This document shows, in pieces, positions 16,046 through 22,759 of a stretch of DNA of 32,652 nucleotides. Both the position numbers and the translations under genes were made by a program. Every line of letters begins with the position of its first letter. The stretch's first letter is position 1. Below the pieces are notes generated by a model that had not been told where the DNA came from, did no database searches, and was given only the letters and a program-made list of their open reading frames with translations. Source of the DNA: Candidatus Cloacimonadota bacterium (GTDB lineage Bacteria; Cloacimonadota; Cloacimonadia; Cloacimonadales; Cloacimonadaceae); contig DAHVPC010000013.1 in the NCBI GenBank assembly GCA_027318475.1, positions 1 to 32,652 of the forward strand, given 5' to 3'.

Positions 16046-16744
16046 TTATTCCAAGCTTTCGGTATCTTTCGGGGCTTTGGTTTGGCGTTTGGGTTTGGGC
16101 GCCGCGGGAGTTTCGACGGCAGTATCCGCGCTGGCAGCCGGCTCGGTTTCCTTCACCGGGGGCGTTTCTTTTTCGGGCTTGCCCAGGATCCGGTCGATAT
16201 CCTTCTTGGGAGTCATGATGATCGAAAGCAGATTGCGCTCGGACACCGGCTCCGAATCGACGTCAGCCAGGTGCCCCAGATCGGCCTTGAGCCTATCCAG
16301 AACGTTGAATCCCAATTCCTTGTGCGCCATCTGGCGTCCCCGGAACCGGACCGTGAACTTCACTTTGTTGTGTTGCCGGAAAAACTTGATGGCGTTGTTT
16401 TTCTTGAAGTTGAAATCGTGCTCTTCGGTATTGGGGCCGAACTTGACCTCTTTGATCTCCACTTCGTGCTGCCGTTTCTTGGCTTCCTTGGCTTTCTTTT
16501 CCTTCTGGAAATAGTATTTGCTGAAGTCCATGATCCTGCACACCGGAGGATCGATATTGGGCGATATCTCCACCAGGTCGAGATCGGCTTCTTCGGCTTT
16601 GCGCAAGGCGTCCTTGATCGAAATGACGCCGATCTGTTTTCCATCCGCGCCGATGAGGCGGACTTTGGGGGCTGTGATCTGCGAGTTAACTCTTTCCTTC
16701 GGCACCACTTCTTTCGTGCGTGCCTTTCCACGTTTGAACCGGAT
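16046..16744 (-). CDS. infC: Translation initiation factor IF-3 with a probable AUC start and an extended C-terminal tail
   Basis: IF-3 binds the 30S subunit, keeps it apart from 50S and checks start-codon choice. The N-domain (VNSQITAPKVRLIGADGKQIG, with LVEISPNIDPPVCRIMDFSKY at the linker) and C-domain (KEVKFGPNTEEHDFNFK, VKFTVRFRGRQMAHKELG) are complete. No ATG gives a full N-terminus. The GTG at 16708 has no Shine-Dalgarno sequence, whereas AAGGAGG lies 8 nt before an in-frame ATC at 16744, with ATA at 16747 next to it. infC is known for AUU/AUC/AUA starts, through which IF-3 represses its own translation, so ATC is the likely start, giving 232 residues. After the C-domain a Pro/Lys/Glu/Ala-rich tail of about 43 residues follows, absent from the 180-residue E. 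coli protein. Confidence 0.93.
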   Translation of the reverse strand: MRFKRGKARTKEVVPKERVNSQITAPKVRLIGADGKQIGVISIKDALRKAEEADLDLVEISPNIDPPVCRIMDFSKYYFQKEKKAKEAKKRQHEVEIKEVKFGPNTEEHDFNFKKNNAIKFFRQHNKVKFTVRFRGRQMAHKELGFNVLDRLKADLGHLADVDSEPVSERNLLSIIMTPKKDIDRILGKPEKETPPVKETEPAASADTAVETPAAPKPKRQTKAPKDTESLE

Positions 16745-16771
16745 TATAAGAACCTCCTTCTTACCGGAAAC

Positions 16772-16794
16772 AAAAAAGGCGGAGAATCTCCGCC
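16772..16794 (-). terminator. attenuator-like intrinsic terminator in the infC leader
   Basis: On the minus strand GGCGGAG pairs with CTCCGCC around a 3-nt loop, followed by TTTTTTG. It ends about 27 nt before the infC start and just upstream of its Shine-Dalgarno sequence. It lies after the malQ terminator hairpin, so it sits in the leader of the infC operon and could attenuate it; infC-rpmI-rplT leaders are known control points in other bacteria. It could also simply back up malQ termination. Confidence 0.75.
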
Positions 16795-16830
16795 TGCTTC
16801 GTAGTAATCTCTACAAGTTATATTACGTAA

Positions 16831-16864
16831 TTACAAAGCCTTACCTGCACACAAGCAGTAAGGC
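16831..16864 (-). terminator. hairpin terminator downstream of malQ
   Basis: On the minus strand GCCTTACTGC pairs with GCAGGTAAGGC (one bulged G) around a TTGTGT loop, then TTTGTAATT. It lies 60 nt after the malQ stop. The U-run is short. The stretch between here and the infC attenuator (16795-16830) is AT-rich on the minus strand (TTACGTAATATAAC) and is the probable site of the infC promoter, though I see no good -35 box. Confidence 0.6.
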
Positions 16865-16924
16865 AGAAGCAAGCAGCTTCGTTTTGGCGACAGGTTCCCA
16901 AGAGCCCGAATTTTGTCAAATCTT

Positions 16925-18442
16925 TTATCTGCCGGCATCGCACAAGGTGTGGATCTTGAACAGCTCGTCGAAGCCGGACAGGCGCCATTGCCAGTTGCCC
17001 AAAGCCGTGCCGGGCACATTCATCCGGGCTTCGGAAGCCAAACCCAACAGATCCTGCACCGGGATGATCACATTCTCGCACCCGGACATCCGCGCGATGA
17101 CGCACATCACCTTATGGATGGATCTGGCGATATCGGCGGGTCCTTCCAGCCCCAATCCCGCGAAGAGCAAGGGATTTTCCTTCACGAAACTGAGCAGGTT
17201 CAAGCGGCTGGGAGAGTTTTCCTCGAGGTTGGAAAACCATTCTTGCAATGTGGGGTTGTCGTGGGTTCCCGTATAGATGAACCGGTTCGCCGGATACTTG
17301 GCCACATCCGGCACGCCCTCTTCAAAGCAGAACTGCAGGATGATCATGCCGGGCAAATTGTAGAAGTCCCGATAGTGGCAGACTTCGGCGTTCAGGATGC
17401 CCAGGTCTTCGGCAATGAAAACATCCGGGGGAAACTGCTCCGCCAGAAGCGGAAAAAAGTCCGCAGGCAGGGCTGGCACCCAGGTTCCACCCAGCGCGTT
17501 GTCCGGAACTTGCGTGGAACCGGTGGCCGGATCGGCCAGGCAGGGCACCGACCAATAGTTGACATAGCCGATGAAATGATCCAGGCGGAGCTTATCCAGG
17601 TAACCCAAGGCGTGTTTGAGGCGGTGAATGAAGAGCTGGAAACCGTCTTCCCGCATGCGTTCCCAGTTGTAAACCGGGTTTCCCCACATTTGCCCCTCCT
17701 GGCTGAAGGCGTCTGCCGGAACTCCGGCCGCGTGAAGCCTGCTCCCCCGTCCGTCCAGATCGAAGAGCTGCTGGTTCGCCCACACTTCCGAGCTGTTGTA
17801 GGAAAGATAAAGCGGCATGTCGCCGATCAATTGCAAGCCCTGGGAACTGGCATAGTCGTGCAAACGGTGGATCTGGTCCTTGGCGATGGCCTGCGCTCCG
17901 GCAGCCTGCAGCATCGCCCTGCCATACTTGCGAAAGAGGCTGTCGTACAGCGCTTCAGAGTAGGAGCGGTGTTCATTCCGGAAGAGCTGCCAATCGCTAT
18001 CTCCATACAGTTTACTCAAAGTTATATAAGCCAGATAAGGCTTCATATATAAAGCGTTACTTTCTATGAAATCATATATTTCTATATCTGACAGGAAATT
18101 ATCCGATGCCTTGAGCAGCAGTTTGTCCTTCAACCTATACACCGAATCAAAGGGGACCTGGTTACTGGCGGGAATTTGGGCAACCGCCAGGTCCTGCCGG
18201 TCGATCAAGCCATCCTCAAACAGAAGGTCGGGACTGATCAGATATGGATTCAGGGCGAAAGCGGAAAGCGGATTGTAGGGGGAATTGCCGTATCCTGTCT
18301 GGTAGAGAGGCAGGATCTGCCAGTATTGGTAACCATTCTCCACCAGATAGTCCACGAACTGGAAAGCCGCCGGACCCAGATCGCCAATCCCGAAATCGGA
18401 GGGCAGGGAACTGATGTGCAGCAGCAGGCCGGATTTTTTCAC
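16925..18442 (-). CDS. malQ: 4-alpha-glucanotransferase (amylomaltase, GH77)
   Basis: MalQ transfers alpha-1,4-glucan segments between maltooligosaccharides or glycogen fragments and releases glucose. The 505-residue chain is a normal GH77. Seen: the N-terminal SGLLLHISSLPSDFGIGDLG, QILPLYQTGYGNSPYNPLSA, LIGDMPLYLSYNSSEVWAN, nucleophile Asp288 in RLDHFIGY, acid/base Glu345 in FIAEDLG, and the transition-state Asp395 in TGTHDNPT. The start is the GTG at 18442, which overlaps the holA stop as GTGA; the longer open frame upstream is holA out of frame. A patch near 18000-18110 is clearly AT-rich (ATA, TAT and AAA codons) compared with the flanks. It is the last gene of its unit. Confidence 0.95.
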   Translation of the reverse strand: MKKSGLLLHISSLPSDFGIGDLGPAAFQFVDYLVENGYQYWQILPLYQTGYGNSPYNPLSAFALNPYLISPDLLFEDGLIDRQDLAVAQIPASNQVPFDSVYRLKDKLLLKASDNFLSDIEIYDFIESNALYMKPYLAYITLSKLYGDSDWQLFRNEHRSYSEALYDSLFRKYGRAMLQAAGAQAIAKDQIHRLHDYASSQGLQLIGDMPLYLSYNSSEVWANQQLFDLDGRGSRLHAAGVPADAFSQEGQMWGNPVYNWERMREDGFQLFIHRLKHALGYLDKLRLDHFIGYVNYWSVPCLADPATGSTQVPDNALGGTWVPALPADFFPLLAEQFPPDVFIAEDLGILNAEVCHYRDFYNLPGMIILQFCFEEGVPDVAKYPANRFIYTGTHDNPTLQEWFSNLEENSPSRLNLLSFVKENPLLFAGLGLEGPADIARSIHKVMCVIARMSGCENVIIPVQDLLGLASEARMNVPGTALGNWQWRLSGFDELFKIHTLCDAGR

Positions 18443-19440
18443 GCGGTTTCCAGCAGTTTGACGATGCAGGCCGTGAGCAGGACGGAGTCGGAGGCGGCGC
18501 TGAGCTTGATCTGGGAGTCGGTTTCCAGCAGCGTGGCAAAGATCCCCGGCATCTGGCTGAGGCTGTAATTTTCGGCGAAGCGCAGGAATTCCTGGCGCTG
18601 TGATTGGAAAACCTCCATCAGGTGGCTGCGGCTGATCTCGCTGGGGCTGATGTGGTTTTTTCTGAGCAGCAGGATGTTGTAGATGGTAAGGTAGAAGCGG
18701 ATGATCAACGACAGCACCTGCAGTGAAGCCCATTCCGAAGCCAGCATCTTCTCCAGGAGTTCCATGCATTGCCGGGTTTGGCGGTTGCCCAAGGAACGGT
18801 AGAAATCGATCTGCGTGCCCACCCGGGAAACGCCCACCGCGCGCAGCACATCCTGCTCGGTGATCTGTTTTCTGTCGCCAGCCAGCAGGGCCAGTTTGTG
18901 CAGTTCGTTGCTGGCATTGGCGAAATCCAGTTCCACCCGGCTCATGAAGAGTTCCCGGGCTTTGCTGCTCATGCTTTTGCCCAGCGTTTCCAATTCCTGG
19001 TTCAGCCACGGACCAAGCTGCGAGCCCCACTTGGGCGGATCGCAGGTAACGATCTGGCAACTGTCCTTGATCTTTTTCCAGCCAGCGACGCGGGCGTCGA
19101 TCCTATCCGCCATCACGATCACGCTCTGCACGTCGGAAGGGTCTTGCAGATACTCCGCGAGGCAGTCCAATTCAGGTTTTTTCAGCATATCGGCATTGCG
19201 GAACAGGATCAGTTTCGCGCTGGAGAAAATGGAATAGCTGTCAAGCAGGTCGTTGAGTTCGGCTATCTTGACCTCGTCCCCGTAGATGATGACCAGTTCC
19301 GCTGCAGCGATTTGCTTGAATTTGAGGCGGATCTGATCGGATATACGGTCCACCAGCCAGGCGTCTTCGCCCAAGAGCAGGAAGTTCTGCCCCAATTCCA
19401 CCCCTTGCGGAGTCCATTCCAGCGCGCTTACCGGCGTCAT
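18439..19440 (-). CDS. holA: DNA polymerase III delta subunit
   Basis: HolA is the clamp-loader subunit that opens the beta clamp. The 333-residue chain is the usual length, with the weakly conserved pattern of the family: FLLLGEDAWLVDRISDQI at the start of the AAA+-like domain, SIFSSAKLILFRNADMLKKP, VIVMADRIDARVAGWKKIK, LDFANASNELHKLALLAGD, ITEQDVLRAVG, and a helical collar domain (TRQCMELLEKMLASEWASLQ) to the end. The start is the ATG at 19440, which overlaps the uppP stop as ATGA. It overlaps malQ by 4 nt on the other side. The family call rests on this overall pattern and not on catalytic residues, which delta lacks. Confidence 0.88.
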   Translation of the reverse strand: MTPVSALEWTPQGVELGQNFLLLGEDAWLVDRISDQIRLKFKQIAAAELVIIYGDEVKIAELNDLLDSYSIFSSAKLILFRNADMLKKPELDCLAEYLQDPSDVQSVIVMADRIDARVAGWKKIKDSCQIVTCDPPKWGSQLGPWLNQELETLGKSMSSKARELFMSRVELDFANASNELHKLALLAGDRKQITEQDVLRAVGVSRVGTQIDFYRSLGNRQTRQCMELLEKMLASEWASLQVLSLIIRFYLTIYNILLLRKNHISPSEISRSHLMEVFQSQRQEFLRFAENYSLSQMPGIFATLLETDSQIKLSAASDSVLLTACIVKLLETA

Positions 19441-20252
19441 TTGCCCGCCAGAAGCAGGATCACGCCCGCCGTGCCCGCCAGCCAGCAATAGTAGGCGAAG
19501 TACTTGAGTTTCGCCTGCTGGATCAACCTGATCAGGAAGGAGATCACCAGATATCCGGCTATGAAAGCGGCCGCAAATCCAGCCAGGTAGATTCCGGTCT
19601 GCCCCTTGTCCAGTTCCCGGAATTTTTCCAGGCTCACCAGATTCGCGCCCAAAATCGCCGGGATGCTCAGCAGGAAGGAAAACTCCGCCGCGTCGCTCCG
19701 TTTCACCCCGGTGAACAGGGCACCGGCGATCGTCGACCCGGATCTGGAGATGCCGGGGATGATGGCGATTCCCTGGATCAATCCGATCACCGAACTGCGG
19801 ATCAAGCCCATTTCCGCTGACGGAGTTTTGCTTGATTTTACGAGGTCTGAAGCGTAAACGACGGCTCCCGTGGCCAGCAGCATGCACGCCACGATCAGGG
19901 GCCGGGAAAACAACGATTCCAGCCAGTCGCCCGCTGCCAGGTACACCGCGCCCGTGACCACGGAAGCCACCGCCAGATAGAGCAACAGATTGCGGTTGTG
20001 CCTGTGTTCCTGGTTCTGCACGGTATTGCGCCACTTGGCGAGGGACACGATGAGCGCCCAGATCTTCCGGCGGAAGAAGACCAGCACCGCCAGCAGCGTG
20101 CCCAGATGCAGGAAGATCTCAAACAGCGTATCGCCGGTATCTTCCAGGCCCCAGAAATGCTGCGCCAAAACAAGGTGTCCGGAGCTGCTGATGGGCAGAA
20201 ACTCGGTCAAGCCCTGCATTATGCCCAATAGGATGGAACTGAGGAAACTCAT
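19437..20252 (-). CDS. uppP: Undecaprenyl-diphosphate phosphatase (UppP/BacA)
   Basis: An integral membrane enzyme that recycles undecaprenyl pyrophosphate to the lipid carrier for peptidoglycan and other envelope glycans; it can confer bacitracin tolerance. The 271-residue chain, mostly transmembrane helices, carries both signature motifs: GLTEFLPISSSGHL (Glu17, Ser, His26) near the N-terminus and PGISRSGST (Arg170) in the second half. The N-terminal residues start directly at the first helix from the ATG at 20252, 7 nt after the upstream gene. Together with the deacetylase gene it gives the unit an envelope theme. Confidence 0.97.
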   Translation of the reverse strand: MSFLSSILLGIMQGLTEFLPISSSGHLVLAQHFWGLEDTGDTLFEIFLHLGTLLAVLVFFRRKIWALIVSLAKWRNTVQNQEHRHNRNLLLYLAVASVVTGAVYLAAGDWLESLFSRPLIVACMLLATGAVVYASDLVKSSKTPSAEMGLIRSSVIGLIQGIAIIPGISRSGSTIAGALFTGVKRSDAAEFSFLLSIPAILGANLVSLEKFRELDKGQTGIYLAGFAAAFIAGYLVISFLIRLIQQAKLKYFAYYCWLAGTAGVILLLAGK

Positions 20253-20259
20253 TTTTCGC

Positions 20260-21423
20260 TCACATTATCAGCGGGACGTCGTATTTCCCCACTTGGGAAA
20301 GGGGGATCAGGGTGTAGCCTTCGGCTTTCAGTTTCTGGATGAAGGTCCGCAAATAGGCCAGTTTCTCGCCTGAGTGGCAGTGGGTGATGGCGATGATGTT
20401 GTTGCGCGCGGCGCTCATCGTTCTGATCTGTTCCAACTTGCGGTTGAGGGTGGCGTCAGAGATGTCGGGCGAATCCAGGAAAATATCGTTGCGGTAAGCC
20501 GGCACGTGCATCTTCTGGGCTGTCTGATAGGCCACCGAGACGTTGGAGGTCCGGCTGTCCAAAAACACCTTGCCCTTCTTCTTCAAAACTTCCATCACAT
20601 GGCCCATTACAACCGCGTCGGTGGTCGCCAGGCTGCCCATGTGGTTGTTGATGCCCAGGCTATGCGGAAGTTCGTTCAGCGCGCGGTTCAGCGTGCGCTC
20701 CACTTCCGCCTGGCCCATCTGCACCAATATTGGATCCTTGCCGGGATTCACCGCCGGATAATCCAGCGGCTCCATGGGAATATGGATTAAAGTCTCGCGA
20801 CCCTGGCTGCGGGCGCGTTCCATGGTGGAAACGCTGTTGTCCATGCCGGGAAAGATGGCGAAGGTAATTTCCCGCGGCAGGTCTAAGAATTCCTGCAGTA
20901 AGTCCCCTTTGATGGAGCCGAAATCGTCAACCACGATGGCTACGAATTTGTTGCTCCTGGCGGCTTTGGCCGGCGTCTTGTCATAATAGAGGTTCACCTC
21001 CATCTCTTTCTTGCCGCTCTTGAAAGTGAGAACCTGCTTGCTGTTGGCGGCCTTGCCGGAGGTGAGTTTCGCCCCGCGTTTTTCCAGTTCGGTTTTCACG
21101 ATGGCGTTGGCGAAGGTGAGGTCCATCTTGCCCCTGTCGATGGGCAGGTCATACTTGAGCTTCGATTTCTGCTCTTGGCTTTCCGCTTTCTGCAGTTGGG
21201 GAATGCCCAGTTTTCTCGCCGCCGCGTCGATCGCCTGTCCGGGATCGGACACTTCTTCTACAGCCACTTCCTGCACGTCTGGAGTTTCCTCTCCGGGCCG
21301 GATGCTGATCAGCCAGATGATCCCTGCGCAGAGGAATCCGATCACCAGATAGAGACCCAGCGGAAAGGGTTTTTTGCGGGATTTTCTCTTCTTGCTCTTG
21401 CGCCGATTAGTTTTCCGGGGCAT
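20260..21423 (-). CDS. membrane-anchored divergent polysaccharide deacetylase (YibQ/DUF610 type)
   Basis: A 387-residue protein with a very basic cytoplasmic N-terminus (1-19), one membrane anchor (about 20-40), a linker, and a C-terminal divergent polysaccharide deacetylase domain from about 160. Motifs: VAIVVDDFGS (Asp166, Asp167), ITFAIFPGMDNS, ETLIHIPMEPLDYP, LGINNHMGSLATTD, KGKVFLDSRTS and IIAITHCHSG. These match the Polysacc_deac_2 family, which keeps the NodB-like fold; its physiological substrate is not well established. It sits between an unknown membrane protein, overlapping its 3' end by 17 nt, and uppP, so a cell-wall or extracellular-glycan role is plausible. Confidence 0.88.
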   Translation of the reverse strand: MPRKTNRRKSKKRKSRKKPFPLGLYLVIGFLCAGIIWLISIRPGEETPDVQEVAVEEVSDPGQAIDAAARKLGIPQLQKAESQEQKSKLKYDLPIDRGKMDLTFANAIVKTELEKRGAKLTSGKAANSKQVLTFKSGKKEMEVNLYYDKTPAKAARSNKFVAIVVDDFGSIKGDLLQEFLDLPREITFAIFPGMDNSVSTMERARSQGRETLIHIPMEPLDYPAVNPGKDPILVQMGQAEVERTLNRALNELPHSLGINNHMGSLATTDAVVMGHVMEVLKKKGKVFLDSRTSNVSVAYQTAQKMHVPAYRNDIFLDSPDISDATLNRKLEQIRTMSAARNNIIAITHCHSGEKLAYLRTFIQKLKAEGYTLIPLSQVGKYDVPLIM

Positions 21424-22261
21424 GCTCCGCCTCTTTCGTGACCGGTGTGGTTTGGGGGTTGAACCTGTCTGAATAATGCATGATCACTTTTGCCAGCGGG
21501 GAAAACAGCAGGTTCGAGAGCATCAGCGAAACCCCGAAGATGAACACGTCGTAGAGCAAGGCGCCGATGTTTTCGGGCGGGATGAGCAGCACCTTCAATC
21601 CCGGGCCGTGCACGCCGACCAGGGGAAAGAGCAGGTTGAGGATGATCAGGTTGTACAAAAAACTGCCGATTATGATCATCAGAACCAGCGCCAGAGCGTG
21701 CCCGGCATAGGCCAGGGGCCGCTTGTCCCAGTCTTCGCGGACTGCCCGGAACGCCGTTTCCATGCTCTTGCCCTCTTCCCGTAAAGTTTCGGTCCAGGCG
21801 TTTTTCAAGGTGTAATACAGGATGAGCAATATGCTGAAACCGCGGAAAACCACTGGATAGATCAGTTTCAGGGGAACCAGGATCCCGTAATAGTACTTCA
21901 GGAATGCCGCCACCACGTAGATCAGCGCCGAACTGACAATCGTGATCAGGAGGATCTTGTGCACCTCGATCACCATTCTCAGGAAGGAATCCCTGTCGGA
22001 ACCCGTTACGGGGCGGCCTTCAGGGAAGATCGCGCTGCTGTTCTTGACGATCAGAAAGGCCAGGTAGATCAGCAGCAGAAAGAACAGGCACAGGGGAAAC
22101 AGATGCCGCTGGATGGTCAGCAATCCGGTGATGGCCGAGATGAAACTGTCGCTGTCGATCCACCAGAACAGGGTCATGGGATACAAAAACACCTGTATTC
22201 CGTTGAAATCGCCAAACAGCAGTTTGAACAGGCCGTGTATGAACCGGTGCAGCGCAGTCAT
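21407..22261 (-). CDS. polytopic membrane protein, function unknown
   Basis: A 284-residue protein I do not recognise. It has about five or six hydrophobic segments, for example LFPLCLFFLLLIYLAFLIV, ILLITIVSSALIYVVAAFL, ILLILYYTL, ALALVLMIIIGSFLYNLIIL and a final one near 240-260, separated by loops rich in charged residues. A cytosolic-looking loop (LREEGKSMETAFRAVREDWD) resembles the pattern of YihY- or DUF-type permease-like proteins, but I cannot place it. It is the first gene of the uppP-holA-malQ unit. The ATG at 22261 has GAGAAG 2-7 nt upstream, weak but acceptable. Confidence 0.75.
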   Translation of the reverse strand: MTALHRFIHGLFKLLFGDFNGIQVFLYPMTLFWWIDSDSFISAITGLLTIQRHLFPLCLFFLLLIYLAFLIVKNSSAIFPEGRPVTGSDRDSFLRMVIEVHKILLITIVSSALIYVVAAFLKYYYGILVPLKLIYPVVFRGFSILLILYYTLKNAWTETLREEGKSMETAFRAVREDWDKRPLAYAGHALALVLMIIIGSFLYNLIILNLLFPLVGVHGPGLKVLLIPPENIGALLYDVFIFGVSLMLSNLLFSPLAKVIMHYSDRFNPQTTPVTKEAEHAPEN

Positions 22262-22759
22262 ATCTTCTCGAAGTCTATCTCCTCAGACTGAAACCTCTCC
22301 AGATTGGCCGCCTTTTTGTCAATGCCAATGTTTGCGGCTGGGCAGTGAGCCGGGTTTCTCTGGCAGACCACTGCCGCGCCTCCCGCTTCTTATGCGGGAG
22401 ATCGGGGGGCGGTTCGGAAGAGATGGGCATGTCAGCCTCGAAGGCAGCATTTAGTTATGCATCGTGATATACCTAATAAGTTGGATTTGCCAGTGAGAAT
22501 GTTCTGATTACATTATTTGTAAAGAGAACTGCATAATAAAGCATTGCTAGATAATCATATATGTAACTTCGCCCTGCATAGTTGTTTGGCTGAACGCAGT
22601 GAATCTGGCGGCGATGTTTGTGGAGTAAACTTGCCCGTGGCGGTGTCGAAACCACAGGATTTTAGTTCTCAGGGCTGAGCTCCGGATTCCGTGTTATGCA
22701 AAAATATACAGAACAAAGGATGATCTGTACTCCCATGCGGATCTTCCGAAGGAGTTGTT
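22262..22759. other. gene-free divergent region with a structured stretch at 22341-22412
   Basis: Half a kilobase without a credible gene, between the membrane-protein gene (minus) and the lipoprotein gene (plus). The left part is GC-rich and palindromic: GGCAGTG (22341-22347) pairs with CACTGCC (22369-22375), and CTCCCGC (22380-22386) with GCGGGAG (22394-22400); CCGC at 22374-22377 can alternatively pair with GCGG at 22409-22412. On the minus strand this lies about 80-150 nt upstream of the membrane-protein start, so it may be a leader structure. From about 22450 to 22560 the sequence is AT-rich, which suits promoters. The plus-strand gene has a good Shine-Dalgarno sequence, AAGGAG, 5 nt before its ATG. 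No tRNA or known riboswitch signature was found. Confidence 0.5.

Noticed and set aside
16913-18052. 379-residue plus-strand open frame opposite malQ
   Set aside because: malQ on the other strand has all catalytic motifs; this frame has none.
22341-22440. possible riboswitch or SRP RNA in the structured part of the divergent gap
   Set aside because: Neither strand shows the conserved core of cobalamin, TPP, M-box or the SRP GNAR/GGAA loops; only simple hairpins are supported.
22473-22655. 60-residue minus-strand frame in the divergent gap, considered as a precursor peptide for the radical SAM protein
   Set aside because: Wrong strand relative to the radical SAM gene, no Shine-Dalgarno, and no leader-core organisation.
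22636-22662. T-arm-like sequence (GGTTTCGACACC on the minus strand) hinting at a tRNA
   Set aside because: The flanking bases do not form a 5-bp T-stem and no anticodon or acceptor arms can be drawn.
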